A DNA stretch of 64,000 nucleotides from Xylocopa sonorina. Lineage: Eukaryota > Arthropoda > Insecta > Hymenoptera > Apidae. The position numbers were made by a program, and so were the translations under genes. Of the stretch, positions 1 through 11,528 are shown piece after piece. The DNA lies in contig NC_135194.1 in NCBI RefSeq assembly GCF_050948175.1, positions 7,804,033 through 7,868,032 of the forward strand, in the 5' to 3' direction. Each line of letters opens with the position of its first letter. Position 1 is the first letter of the stretch. A model generated the notes under the pieces. That model had not been told where the DNA came from and did not search any database. It was given only the letters and a program-made list of their open reading frames with translations.

Positions 1-239
1 ACGGGGGTAAGCCTTAACCTCCGTAAGTGAAAACATGTCAGAAAATATTAAGTAATCTGCTTATGTACATACGTATCTATCGCAATTATCTAAACTGATA
101 GGAACAACGATCATACGAAGTGATTGTGTTTGTGACAAAAAAGTTTTTATTTCAATTACTAACAGAATTCACATCGTTCTCGTGTAGAGTCATACACTGG
201 GAAAACAGGCTTTCTTTCTTCTTTGGTTACTTGGTCATT

Positions 240-1069
240 CATTTATTCTACACCCGGCAAACGACACGTTCGACTGGATCCAACTCTCACTCCACGTGAA
301 TAAAATATTATTGCGCATTACTACTTCCGTGTAGTCACGTTGACGCCGTGAGGATCTTTGGCGCGATTAAAAAATTCCCGAAAGTGTTCGTCTCACTGCG
401 AATTTTCCTATCTACAAAGACGTAATTGTTGGAACGGGTGAAAGTAGATGGAAAGGGTGGAATGGGAAAGAATCGAAGAAATAGTAATAGTGTACTCTGT
501 GTATGTATTGGCAGTTCGAAACGTGGAAAGCATAGTGTGGGGGTGTGAATCACTGATTCGAATTGGGGGTAGAAACGCATTCTCTCGATTGGTCGAGGAA
601 AGCTCGCTTGCCCTGTGAAACCGAACGGACTGAGGTAAAGCGGAACGATAGAAGGGTAGAGGGAGGGAGGGGCGCAGAGGGTGCTAGGGGATTCGAGTTT
701 CAACGGGATTCAGTCGAGTAGACGAATTCAAGAGATCAGTACAGATCGGAGGTTCAAAGCGTTCAATGCAATTTCGTTCCTGACGAGCACGTGCGAATAC
801 CGACTATAATTTTTTGTTCCGTTGACGTGCGTCAGATTATCGTTGCCAGCTACATGTAACGAGTAAAAAATTTGAAAAGGAAAAAGAATTCATTTCATTT
901 CAGTCGAAATACTCGTGCTCTTTGATTCTTTCGTCTGGTATTTTGTTTCTCCTTTTTTTTTTAAATTGCTATCCGTTAAATTTGAGTGGTGGAATCATTT
1001 GGTGCTATTTGACTGAATCAATGACGCATTGAACGGGGATTTTGCAAAAAGTTCCATCGTGGCCAAGGT
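240..1069 (+). promoter_or_regulatory. Candidate promoter and first non-coding exon of wech
   Basis: This block is richer in G+C and CpG than the sequence around it and holds no convincing coding frame. At 710-715 it contains TCAGTC, which fits the arthropod initiator. A usable splice donor, AAG followed by GTATTT, sits at 1067-1074. The wech start-codon exon has a good acceptor ending at 7,274 and so needs an upstream non-coding exon on this strand, and this is the best-looking place for it. The link across about 6 kb is inference. The block could equally be a promoter for a gene on the other strand outside the window. Confidence 0.3.
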
Positions 1070-2848
1070 ATTTATTTTAATTTATATTTGAACATTATCT
1101 AAATTGTATATATAGTTATTACTTTTTGTATACTATTTATGTAAGATATATGATATTGGATAGATATATAATATTTATTAAATAAACGGTATCTTTAGTT
1201 TTATGTATCTAGAAATAAATAAAAGCGTATACTCGCGTTGAACTGAAAGTGAAAACGGTCGTACCGATTCTAAATTTCTTCGGCCAATTTGAAAATATTA
1301 TTATATACAATTGTTATACCGATCAGAATGACATAGAACAGCAATTAGGAGACGTTTGTGGCTCGGGTCAAACGTGATCGTTTACATTCCTCTATTTGTG
1401 TCGTGAAGTGTTCTTCTTGAACGACATTGAAATTCGAACGAGAGGGAAAGTATCTGCTATACGTTGGCGCTGTCCAACAACGATGAAAACGAAATTTGGG
1501 AAGTTTGTTCGTTTTCATCGATTTTTATAAACTGTTATCGATTTATTATATGAATTGTTATGGCATTTATACATAAAAATTTCTTCAAATGAAAATGAAA
1601 TAGCATGGAAATAAAATAATAGGAAGGTATTTCATTGAAAATTATTTAAGCATCTGAACAAAAGAATTCATATGCATACAATACAATTCATACATAAGAA
1701 AATTTATAATTAAATATTTAAAAGTATTTTCAACATTTTATTTGCACATTTTTAAGTAAACTAGAATTTCGTACTTAAATACGTTGCAAATATCGACTAT
1801 ATTTGTTAGAAATATTTAGGAATTTCACAAACTTTCACTGTACTAATTGTTGCTAAAATTTTGTATCTTAATTACGTGTACCCACATAGTATTCAACAAA
1901 TGCACATGCGCACATTTCATTATAAATTTGCGCTTATTCTATATTTCGTATATTTACAATATGTTGTAAATGTAAAGAATATGTTTTAAAACTATTGCTA
2001 TATTATTTACTAATATAGGGGAAAATGTGAATACAAATTTTTAAAAGATTTTTAAATATTATATTTGTTATCGTAGGAACTTATATGTAGTATCTATATT
2101 TAGAAAAGAAGATAACTCGATCGCTTTTTCTAGTTCCTTCTTTGGCATGTTTCAAAATCGGATTCAAATTTAGATTTAAAACTCGTAAATATTTCTTAAT
2201 ATTTTGTAGCGCGATACGTAGCTGCCTATTACAATCCACGTTTACAATTCTTAGAGTTTCCTCAATGTTGTACGTTGCTGGAACTCCTAAAGGATGACAG
2301 ATACTTCACTTTCTCTTTCTTTTTGACCCTTCAAAAGAATAGCAGGTCTAACCTTGGTCGCCATGGCGATTTCAAGGATAGCACCCTCTAACTGCTACAG
2401 ACCAGCTGCTGGAAAAACGGAAAAGGGAAAAGTTCGCAGGCCAATATATAGTGTATTCATCCCAACAAGCTGTAAACCAGCACAATTCTTTGGTAGAGAA
2501 AACCTACAATTTCTAGTATTCGAAGTGAACAAGTTTTTATAAACATTTAACGCTAAAAAAATCATAAGGTTTTACACATAATTTAAATAGATATTGCATT
2601 AACGTATACATTTATATAATTATATGATATTGAATTATATACATATATTGTATTAAATAGGTAGATAAACTTAAATAGGTAGATAATCAAAGAAAAATAA
2701 CAAAAGTACAATTAAAAAGACTAAATATATTATTCAATTTAACAAGAAAAAGAAATCTGGTTTTCCCAGTTTGCTCCATAGGGTGAGTAAAACTGTATAT
2801 ACTATACTAGTGCTGTTCACAAAAGGGGCCCCTTACACCGTTTAGTCC

Positions 2849-2996
2849 ACCACCGCGCAGCGTCACTAAGAGCTAGAGGTAGTTTAAGGAAAGATTAACT
2901 TACCCCGTCCCCCACCATGCGCTTTTACTATTGTAAAAGACGAAGATAGTTTAAGTCTAAAGTATTTCTGTCTCTTAGTGCGTTGTATGGTGGGGA
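2849..2996. repeat. Imperfect palindrome with an inner perfect hairpin
   Basis: Arms of about 47 bp (2849-2895 and 2950-2996) are inverted copies. Both carry the core CACTAAGAG in the same orientation once one arm is reversed, and both start with a CCACC-type block. Between them lies a perfect small hairpin, CTTTTAC-TATT-GTAAAAG, at 2922-2939. Arm identity by eye is roughly two thirds. It resembles a decayed foldback or MITE-type element. Confidence 0.5.
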
Positions 2997-4710
2997 ACTA
3001 CCTACATCATGGTATGAAGACAGAGTAGGAAAAGCTCTCTAAGCTTCCTCGAAGTTAGCCTTCGTAGCCCTACACTATAGCATATCACCTATTGCCCATA
3101 TTCCCAGAGCTCCAATCTTATCTGTTACTTTTTCTCCCATAATTACACGGTATCCTGATACTTTTAAATAAACAACCGTTCAGGATACACTAATATACCG
3201 ATGCTTGATACTGTTTGATACAAGATATACAAACTCAAAATTTTGTTTATAATCAAATGTATGAAAGAGATAATGATCAGGAATTATTTTTGGAATAGAA
3301 TGTAAACATATAACATAACTATTAATATATATCATTCATATAACTTATATACTGCTCACCAAAATACGATAGTACACTTTTAAAATCAATCTAAAATAAG
3401 AGCAAGACGCTCAAAAACAATAAATTCGATAGTTTACTGCAGCATACAAGTTTTGTAAAACTCTGTTGACAAATATTTTATCTCTTTACTTCATGCATAA
3501 TGGTGCTGTACCCTACTACAGTCGACCGGTTTGTCGTTTTTAAACGAAGTATTTGAGACACGGTAGATAGGATACAGACCTGCTCCACATTTATAGCTTT
3601 CTTCTACATCAAATTTGACATCATTGGACTTTTTCTTTGGGGAGTAGTTAAAAGAAATTGTTTATAGTTTGAAACTTAATTGCTAAATTCGTGATATTGT
3701 CAAATCTCTTGCGGATATAATGGGTTTTCATTATTTTTTACTAGATTGTGTTACATTTTTCCGACTTAAGAGAAACTTGAATTACAAAACTTGCCACCAT
3801 ACCACTTTGAATTACAAAAAATAATTCAAAATTCATTCATATTTATGGTAGTACTTTTTAAAAAGACTATAAAATAATACAATTTAAAAGAAGTTTGTCT
3901 GAAATTCTTCTGTTTGATCAATATATAGAATGCTAATGGAGAAGGAAAGTTACGATTAGATGTCGATTGAAACATTCATCTACAAGCACAGATGCATACG
4001 ATACGTGTATACTTACGTCGAATTTCCCACTGTTATTGATTTCTACGAGGTCCCACCAGTGGAAGCAGGACCCCATTTCTCGATCCCCGAACTGAAAAGG
4101 GTATCGCGGTTCTTCCCTGTTCAGGACTTGTATGATAACCTTGAACCAGCTGTGCAGGGGTGTTCGGTCTTTGAAACTGGAACAAGGGGCCATCTATATG
4201 ATTCAAAATGTTTTTCCGTTAACTCTCCTATGAATGATATTAATTTATTTATAACTGATACTGTAATATATAGTATACTCATTAATTCATGCCTCAAAGT
4301 GTTGCATAGCTTTAAAGAGATCAACAAATTGAAAAGACCGGTGAACAATGTACTACTATGCGCTACATTATTTTAGAGCGTAGACATTTATGCAGTTCAA
4401 TTTTTATACTAACTTGATTTTTGCACTAACTGTATATTGTTCGATTAATATAAATAAGTGTCTCCTTTGTAAATAATATAGTCTCTCCTTGGGAGTCGCG
4501 TATACATGACTTTTGTGACTGACTGTATGTCGTATTCGAACTATATCAAATTTTATGACAATGTGTAATGTTTTAAGTCAAGTTAATGACTTGAAATATA
4601 ATTTCAAGTTTTTACATTCAATCTCATTTGTTAAGTTATCTACCTTCACGTTCATAATAGCAAATTATATAGCGGTATTTTAATATAAACTAATATATAG
4701 ATATGTTAAT

Positions 4711-5554
4711 TACCAATTTATCGATACTATACAGCTACTTTAATATGAATTGTTGAACGTATATCAGAATAACTTCTGCGCATACCTGTTGCGCATTTCC
4801 CACTCAGTTAGCCATCGACCTACGTATATGTTAATGTCACACAAGGCGCCACAATCACTGAGACAGTCTGTACATCAATGTCAATCATATTTAGAAAATA
4901 TGTTATAATTACTTTAATAGTTTTTGCATTTATACAACTTGTGAATTAACCATAGTAAAATTTGGTACAGTGTATACTGAGGACAAACAATAAGTTAGAC
5001 ATGATGCACTGATCTGTAACGTATACTACTACAGCATTCCTGCTAGGGTTTTCGCTAGAGATGGAAACCCGTGCAAGCTAAGGTTATCCATGCCTATAAT
5101 GTGAATAGGAATTCAGGACAGTGCATTTGGCCAATTGTGGCAATGTGACCTGCTGTAATCCGCCGTCCATTTCAAATACTCCTGCTTTTGTATATTTTCT
5201 CTACCTACCCGAATTTTCTGCCAACTTTCTTTGGCTATCTTTATGGTGCTACCTCTCATGTCCCCTGGTAAGTGTGCTCTTTACCTCTAGAGCCTGTGCA
5301 CCATCCTTCATGGGCCCGGAGGACAGTGTAATTACACGTAGTAAATTGTTTTCAAAGTTGTGCCAATGGCCGCGGCCGAAATGGTCATAAAACTGTACAG
5401 ACTATTTCAGAAATCCTGGTGCTTTGTGTAGCACTATTTCAAACGTAGGCCTGTAGTTGACTGAGGAGAAAATGCGCAAAGGGTGTGCGCACAAATCATT
5501 CCGACACCAATCGTTCAATATGCTTTATATTGAAGTAGCTGTATACTGTTGGTA
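4711..5554. mobile_element. Non-autonomous DNA transposon-like element with ~160-bp inverted termini
   Basis: The left arm (4711-4875) and the right arm (5394-5554) are inverted copies of each other. Shared blocks in the same order include TACCAA, ATACAGCTACTT, a TGCGCA-containing segment, CCTACGT and CAGTCTGTAC. Arm length, internal size (844 bp in all) and absence of a coding frame fit a MITE or foldback element. I see no clear target-site duplication. A diverged single copy of the terminus lies at 46,001-46,112, so this is a family and not a one-off. Confidence 0.6.
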
Positions 5555-6065
5555 AAATGAAGACATATCTACATTTTTGATAATAGTAACATAACAATAT
5601 TTCGAGATAGATTGAAATATTAATATATTAAGTACTAATAGAGTGATACTATACATCCACTTCGATGCAAACTAGTTTGTAGACGACTGATCTTACACAT
5701 TCTTCATACAATACAGTCTTTTACAACTGAAACAACAAATCGAAACTAATGTATTTTGTAATCTGATTTGATGATCTGCTATTAGATTATGTAGTAGAAT
5801 GTACTGTCTTCTTAACGTTAATTTGTTCCTACATTCTACAGTAAGGTCTATTGTATTCATACTACTGTTCCGCCATTACGGTACAGTAGCAGATTCTACT
5901 TTCCTGGGTGTTTTCCTTGTAATTGCATTCACATCAATCGTTTTTTTTACTAATATTTTTTTGTACTTAAAAACAAGCAATTTATAGTAAAATTGTATTA
6001 CTAAAATTTAATTATTTTAAATAATTGTGTGCATATTCTTTTCATAGTACAGAGCACAAGCAAGA

Positions 6066-6917
6066 GCAACGTTGGTCCGTACGGATCAAATCTCCCCACC
6101 GTAGCCAAGGATACTTTGGTGGGAGAATCTGTACAGGCAGAAGCCACATGTCGCATGAAAGTAACAATATTGTCTAAAAATGAGGTGCAATGGGACCCGT
6201 GTATAGGAAACTACATTGAAATCATGAATATTTAGAAAATGTGTTAAAAATTGTATTAACAGTTTTCAATTTTAAAAGCCTCATGTTCGAGTATTTAAAT
6301 TGCTGTGTTTTTATTCCGTCTTCACGGTGAATAGTTGGCTTTATGAGCACCCTAAAGTAGCCAAACCCAATATACGTACCTGTAGCGCAAAATACTACAC
6401 AAGGCATAGGCAACCTTTGCCTGTAAGGGCCACATCGTCGAAATAAGCAATGGTGAAAATACTGCAGTAGTGTGCGTTCCATGTCCGTATATATACTTAA
6501 CGAATTTAGGGTGCTTATAGGCCCAAGTATCTACACCACTATGATACATTGTCAAGTTTTAACATTTTTCAATAAAAGTGTGTTCTTTAATTTGTAATAT
6601 CTATTTTCATAATTTCTATTGTTGTTAATTTAAACTGAATTAGTTAATATTAACTTGTTTTCTATTTATTTAAGTTGTGTTAATTATGATATCAGCATTT
6701 GATTTTTTACAAGAAAAATTAGTTAGCGTAATTTACAACACGGTTCGCATATGGGGTGTTCAATATACGTTTCTATGCATGGACCCCATTTCGCCCTATT
6801 TCTATATAGTATTGCTACTTCCATGTGACGCGTGGCTTCAGCCTACACAGATTGCCCCACAAAGGGATTCCTAGTCGTGGTGGGAGAAATGGCCCGTACG
6901 GGCAAAGGTTGCCCATG
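6066..6917. mobile_element. Second inverted-repeat element with ~155-bp termini
   Basis: 6066-6218 and 6761-6917 are inverted copies with roughly 70-75% identity by eye. Shared landmarks include CCGTACGG, CTCCCACC, AATCTGT, GCAGAAGCCAC or its variant, and ATACATTG-like ends. A further inverted partial copy of the outer segment (GCAACCTTTGCC type) lies inside at about 6402-6440. A fourth short copy follows the right end at about 6960-6990, which points to nesting or repeated local duplication. The termini differ from those of the element at 4711-5554. No transposase is visible. Confidence 0.55.
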
Positions 6918-7347
6918 TCGGTACTACACTATTCTCACCGCTGTCCTCGCTGAAGACTCGAGCCGCACGAGTCAAAGTTGCCCATGCTTGGTAATAAATA
7001 GAGAAATGAAGAAGTCAGTTTATAGCATGTATTGCAGTAAAATAATTTCGATTAAACTATTTAATTTTCTCTTCTAAAGGATTTTTTTTTATATATATTT
7101 AATTAAAAGGTACACATATAGCTCTTCTTAAGTAGTACTTCAAATTATTGACCCGAAGTCCATCTGTAATGGATAGTTTAGTTTTAAAGAAAGAAAAAAT
7201 AAACAAAAATATACTAATCGAATTGCTGTTATTTTCAAAATTAAATTTTATTTAAATAATGTTTGTTTTCTAGGTGAAGGTATTACGACGAGACAATATC
7301 TCCATACTAAATCTTTATAAGGCCCTTAATCACAAGCTTATTCCACG

Positions 7348-9227
7348 ATGAATCATGGTAAAAATTATAGTCGCGGAACAAATATCTTTGGGAAATACAT
7401 TCAAGAAACTCCAGAAAAGGAACAAGATGCAAATATGGACTTACTCTGTAAGGTACGTATAGCAATAATAAATTGTAAAAAAGCAGAAAAGTTGAAAATA
7501 CATTAAATACCTTTTACTTTCTTCTTCAAATTAAACATGTAATCAGTTTATTTTGCACTTTCCAATTCCTTAGATCATTTAAGAATAGAATTTAGTTCTG
7601 TATATATAAGATAAATTGTATACAACTTATGCAGTTGATTTGTATCGAAATGTTTCATGTTAAAATATCAATAATACTCTGTTAATCAACTCAAAATGTC
7701 TTGTTAATACCATATACGGCATTCTGCTTAGTCTTGGTGCGAGAAACAGTTGAAACTCGCGTTTAAGATAGTTCGGAGTGGTAAAAATAGCGAACTGATC
7801 TGGGTGCAAGAAATTCCAAGAACCCAAACTTACGGCTATATTATTATTATATAAATCCAACTCCTTAATTCTGTTCATTGAAACGGAAGCTTTTAGATTA
7901 AACGAAACATGTGTATATTTTTTAATATATAAAATTTTATCGGATATAATCCTCATAAATCGCATAAGATGTGTATTATAAGTTCCTCTTGCTCACGAGG
8001 GTTCTATTAGACAAACTTCATTTAACAAATCTAATTAATGATTTCTCAGATTAATCTCTCAGATTTATGATCGATCAATGTTTTAGAATTTTTAAAAATT
8101 TGTACATTGACTTTTAACAAAATCTCAATTATTTTTGTAAATGGCATAACAAATAATATTTAACGATTATTTTGCGAAGTAAGGGAATTATATTAAAAAA
8201 TTATTTTACGTTACCGTTTTTATGTGTTTTATTACAGACGTCCAACAAATTTCCGTGGCAGTATATTAAGTCCGGTTACTCTAATGCAAGTTCACCAGGT
8301 ACTGCGTCCTCAGGAAGTAGTACGTATTCCCAGTGTTATGGTCAATCCCCAGATGATCTTAGTGTTGACTCATTGATTAGCACTCTACTGCAAGTCGTGA
8401 ACACTGACCATTTGAATGGACCGGCTTCCTGCAATATTAAATTCTCACACACTGGAAGTTCCACTAATAATAGGTGTAAGGCATGCTTTGACGCAGTTTG
8501 TGATTCGTGTTCTCCGAATCGACACTTGGTAAACATATTTTAATTTATTACGTTGTAATCTATAATTACGAAGTTTGTAACTTAAAAGATTATAGGTTTT
8601 AATATAAGATTATAAGTTTATTATAAGTTTTTTTCTACGGAACTTCGTTTTCGAAAAAATCGAATTTCTTCAAGCTAAGGCAGATTTAGTTAATTTTTTG
8701 AGCAGTTAGTTTTATTAATGTCCGAATTAATCAAACGTGGTCACAGGAGATCTATCGAAATATTCTCAAATATAATTAAAAACTAAAAATTAATAAATTT
8801 TAATAACAACTATATTTTCTGTGATATTAAGTAAAATAAATTGTTCCTCTTCTTATACAGAATCAATCAGACTTAGGTCATGAGGATGAACATAATCTAG
8901 TACATAGTATACCAGAAATACCGAGCCCGCCAATTATCAATGCACCAAATTTGACTTCTTCAAGATTACCTATTTTCTGCGATGTACATCGCGATGCCCA
9001 AAAGTTTTACTGTCAAACCTGTAGTAAGCCACTCTGTGGTGAATGTGGATTTCACCATCATCATGGACACATTACAGTGAATTTAGTGGAAGCTATCGAA
9101 GGTGCTGGAATTCAAGCCAATCAGGTACTAAAAGAAGCTAAACTTGGAATTTCAGCCCTCAGGGAAGAATTAGATGCCGTACACGTAAGTGATTTCTTCT
9201 TTCTTTTAAATATATTATGGAATACGT

Positions 9228-9264
<37 letters not shown>

Positions 9265-11528
9265 TATTACAAATTAATATATTTAATATAATTTAATTAT
9301 AAATTAATGATAAATTTTCGTATTGAATTGTAACTACTTTTATATCTTTAATTTTTATATTAATCCGTAACTTGATAACGGTTTTTTTTTTATAGATAGC
9401 GGCAGAAATTTTAGAGCAAAAGGCAAGACAAGCAACTGCAGATGTAATGTTGTGCATAAGAAGAATAGTTTCCGCTTTAGAGACAAGAGAAAAAGAGCTA
9501 TTAGGTAGAATTGAGAAAGCTAGGCTTCTTAAATTTGCTGCGCTAAAAGCGAGAGACGAGGGCCTTAGAAATGGAATATCTCGATTATCTCGGGCTGCTG
9601 ATAAGCTTAGCGAAGCAATGGAATCCAAAACTCTGGCTGGCAATCCATTGAATTTGTTACTTACTAAGGACATGGCATCGGCAGAGGTATTTATAAATGA
9701 AATTAAATATGTATATATATTGACTAATAGTTAGAGTCTAGCGTGTCTTTTTATAAACATGAGTTTCACAAAATATATCATCTACTGTAGTCCTCAGGAT
9801 TGTTTGAATCTACAAGTTGTTTATGATTTCATTTTGATTTTTATACAATTTTTATTGGCTTAAAAATAATTTTTATTGGCTTCTATTCAATTAACCAATT
9901 TAGAAGATCTAATTGTGTTTCATTTTCTATTTCTTAATTTCTCAAATCTCATTTTTATAATATATAAATATAATTATTAATATATAATTTAATATATAAA
10001 TATTTAATATATAATTATTAAATATTTAATAATAAATATTTAATATATAATTTTATATATTATAAAAATGAGATTTGAGAAATTAAGAAATAGAAAATGA
10101 AACACTATTAGATCTTCTAAATTGGTAAATTGAATAGAAGACAATAAAAATTATTTTGTGCTAAATATTGTATATTACCGCATTATTTCACTTATTATAG
10201 GTTTTTCAAATTCGCCAGAGCCGCCAATTCCTTCCTTCTCAAGAAGAAAACTGGATTTCGTTCAACGGTTTGGAGGGCAATCTGCTAAACGCTATAGCGA
10301 ATCTTGGAGCAGTTGTAGTGAATAATCCAGGTCCAATAGGCGATCGGCGAAGTGTGAGGGGTCGTGGAAATTCGCCTCAGATATTTTTTAGACAAACAGC
10401 TGCGATTTCGCTGGTATCCGTACCTAGAGGAAGGCCAGTTCCTTCGAACAGTTTTCCGGTTACTGTTAGGATAAATCATAACTCTGACTTGTCGGTAAAA
10501 CCGGTGAAAATCATTGGAAATGATGGTAATACTCAAGATAACCTTTGTCGGCCTTGGGGAGTTGCGTGTGATAGAGAGGGTCATATAGTTGTCGCCGATA
10601 GATCTAATAATCGTATACAAATATATCGGCAAGATGGTTCCTTTCTAAGAAGATTTGGTACACATGGTACTGCACCAGGACAATTCGATCGCCCAGCTGG
10701 TGTAGCAGTTGATGCTCGTCGCCGCATAGTTGTGGCTGATAAAGATAATCACCGGATACAGGTGATGAAAATCAATATATACGATATTTTGTGCATAAAA
10801 TTTACACAATTTTTCAAGAATCAATGCTTATATTATCAAAGCATATTTAGTTATAACTAATACATAATTACTATATTCAAATTGCTATTTTATGAAAATA
10901 CTATTAACACGGAAATTTTTATCATTTTTTCATTGTAATTTTCCAGGTGCTGACAATGGAAGGCCTATTCCTCCTAAGTTTTGGTGAGAAAGGCTGTCGA
11001 TGTGGACAGTTTAACTATCCATGGGATGTAGCCGTGAATTCTGAATGCCAAATCGTCGTATCGGATACCAGAAACCATCGTGTCCAATTGTTCAGTCCTG
11101 AAGGTGTTTTTCTCCGCAAATACGGTTATGAGTCGGCCCCAAACATGTGGAAGCATTTCGATTCGCCACGTGGCGTGGCATTCAACCCGGAGGGCAACGT
11201 CGTAACGACAGATTTTAATAATCACAGGGTAGTGATCATCGATGCCGATTTCATGCATGCTCGCATTTTTGAATGCGAGTGTGCAGGTGGTCCGAAACAG
11301 TTCCTGAGACCGCAAGGTCTAGTGATCGACGATAAAGGTAACATTATTATAGCTGATTCCCGCAATCATCGAATACAGATATTCGATGCAGCTGGTATGT
11401 TGAAGTGGCGGTTCGGTAGCTATGGTAAAGGGGAAGACGAAATGGACAGACCGTCAGGAATAGCTTTATGTCCTGACGGTAGAATTGCTGTTGTAGACTT
11501 TGGTAACAACCGAGTTCTTCTTATTTAA
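7348..11528 (+). CDS. wech: Wech / LIN-41-like B-box, coiled-coil, NHL-repeat protein
   Basis: Six coding exons give 717 aa: 7348-7452, 8238-8528, 8861-9184, 9396-9686, 10201-10761 and 10947-11528. All introns are phase 0, and an acceptor at 7274 marks a 5' leader exon. Order in the protein: a partial B-box 1 (CKACFDAVCDSC, near residue 118), a B-box 2 (CDVHRDAQKFYC...CGEC...HHHHGH, about 165-210), a coiled coil (about 215-335), then six NHL repeats (about 430-717). The fourth to sixth repeats carry the LIN-41/TRIM71 signatures MWKHFDSPRGVAFN, QFLRPQGL and MDRPSGIA. There is no RING finger and no recognisable filamin domain, as in fly Wech rather than vertebrate TRIM71. Fly Wech links ILK and talin at muscle attachments, and the LIN-41 NHL propeller binds RNA hairpins. 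Which role applies here is not visible. Brat and Mei-P26 fit less well. Confidence 0.93.
9230..9261. repeat. (GA)n microsatellite
   Basis: An uninterrupted GA run of about 30 bases lies in the wech intron between the B-box 2 exon and the coiled-coil exon. Confidence 0.95.
9863..10157. repeat. Long near-perfect inverted repeat in a wech intron
   Basis: Left arm 9863-9968 and right arm 10052-10157 are reverse complements over about 105 bp with only a handful of differences. The roughly 80-bp loop is almost pure A/T. The element starts and ends with an AAAATAATTTTTATTG-type sequence. As RNA in the sense transcript it would fold into a long double-stranded hairpin. A young MITE is the simplest explanation. 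Confidence 0.85.

Larger units (their letters stand above)
1070..7274. other. Non-coding interval upstream of wech (probable 5' intron), rich in inverted repeats
   Basis: No frame here looks like conserved protein. Most of it is AT-rich and featureless. Four parts stand out and are listed separately: a palindromic block near 2,849-2,996, a GC-rich island near 4,010-4,195, and two elements with long diverged inverted termini (about 4,711-5,554 and about 6,066-6,917). The short open frames in and near these elements show no transposase motif I recognise. Confidence 0.6.

Noticed and set aside
335..703. 122-codon minus-strand open frame
   Set aside because: Low-complexity Pro/Phe/Ser composition with no domain, and it overlaps the CpG-rich candidate promoter.
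3960..4376. 138-codon plus-strand frame across the GC-rich island
   Set aside because: Only the middle part departs from AT-rich background, the flanks are plainly non-coding, and a shadow frame of similar quality exists on the other strand.
5121..5390. Open frame inside the 4711-5554 element as a possible transposase
   Set aside because: Only 89 codons, with no DDE/D motif or DNA-binding motif. The element looks non-autonomous.
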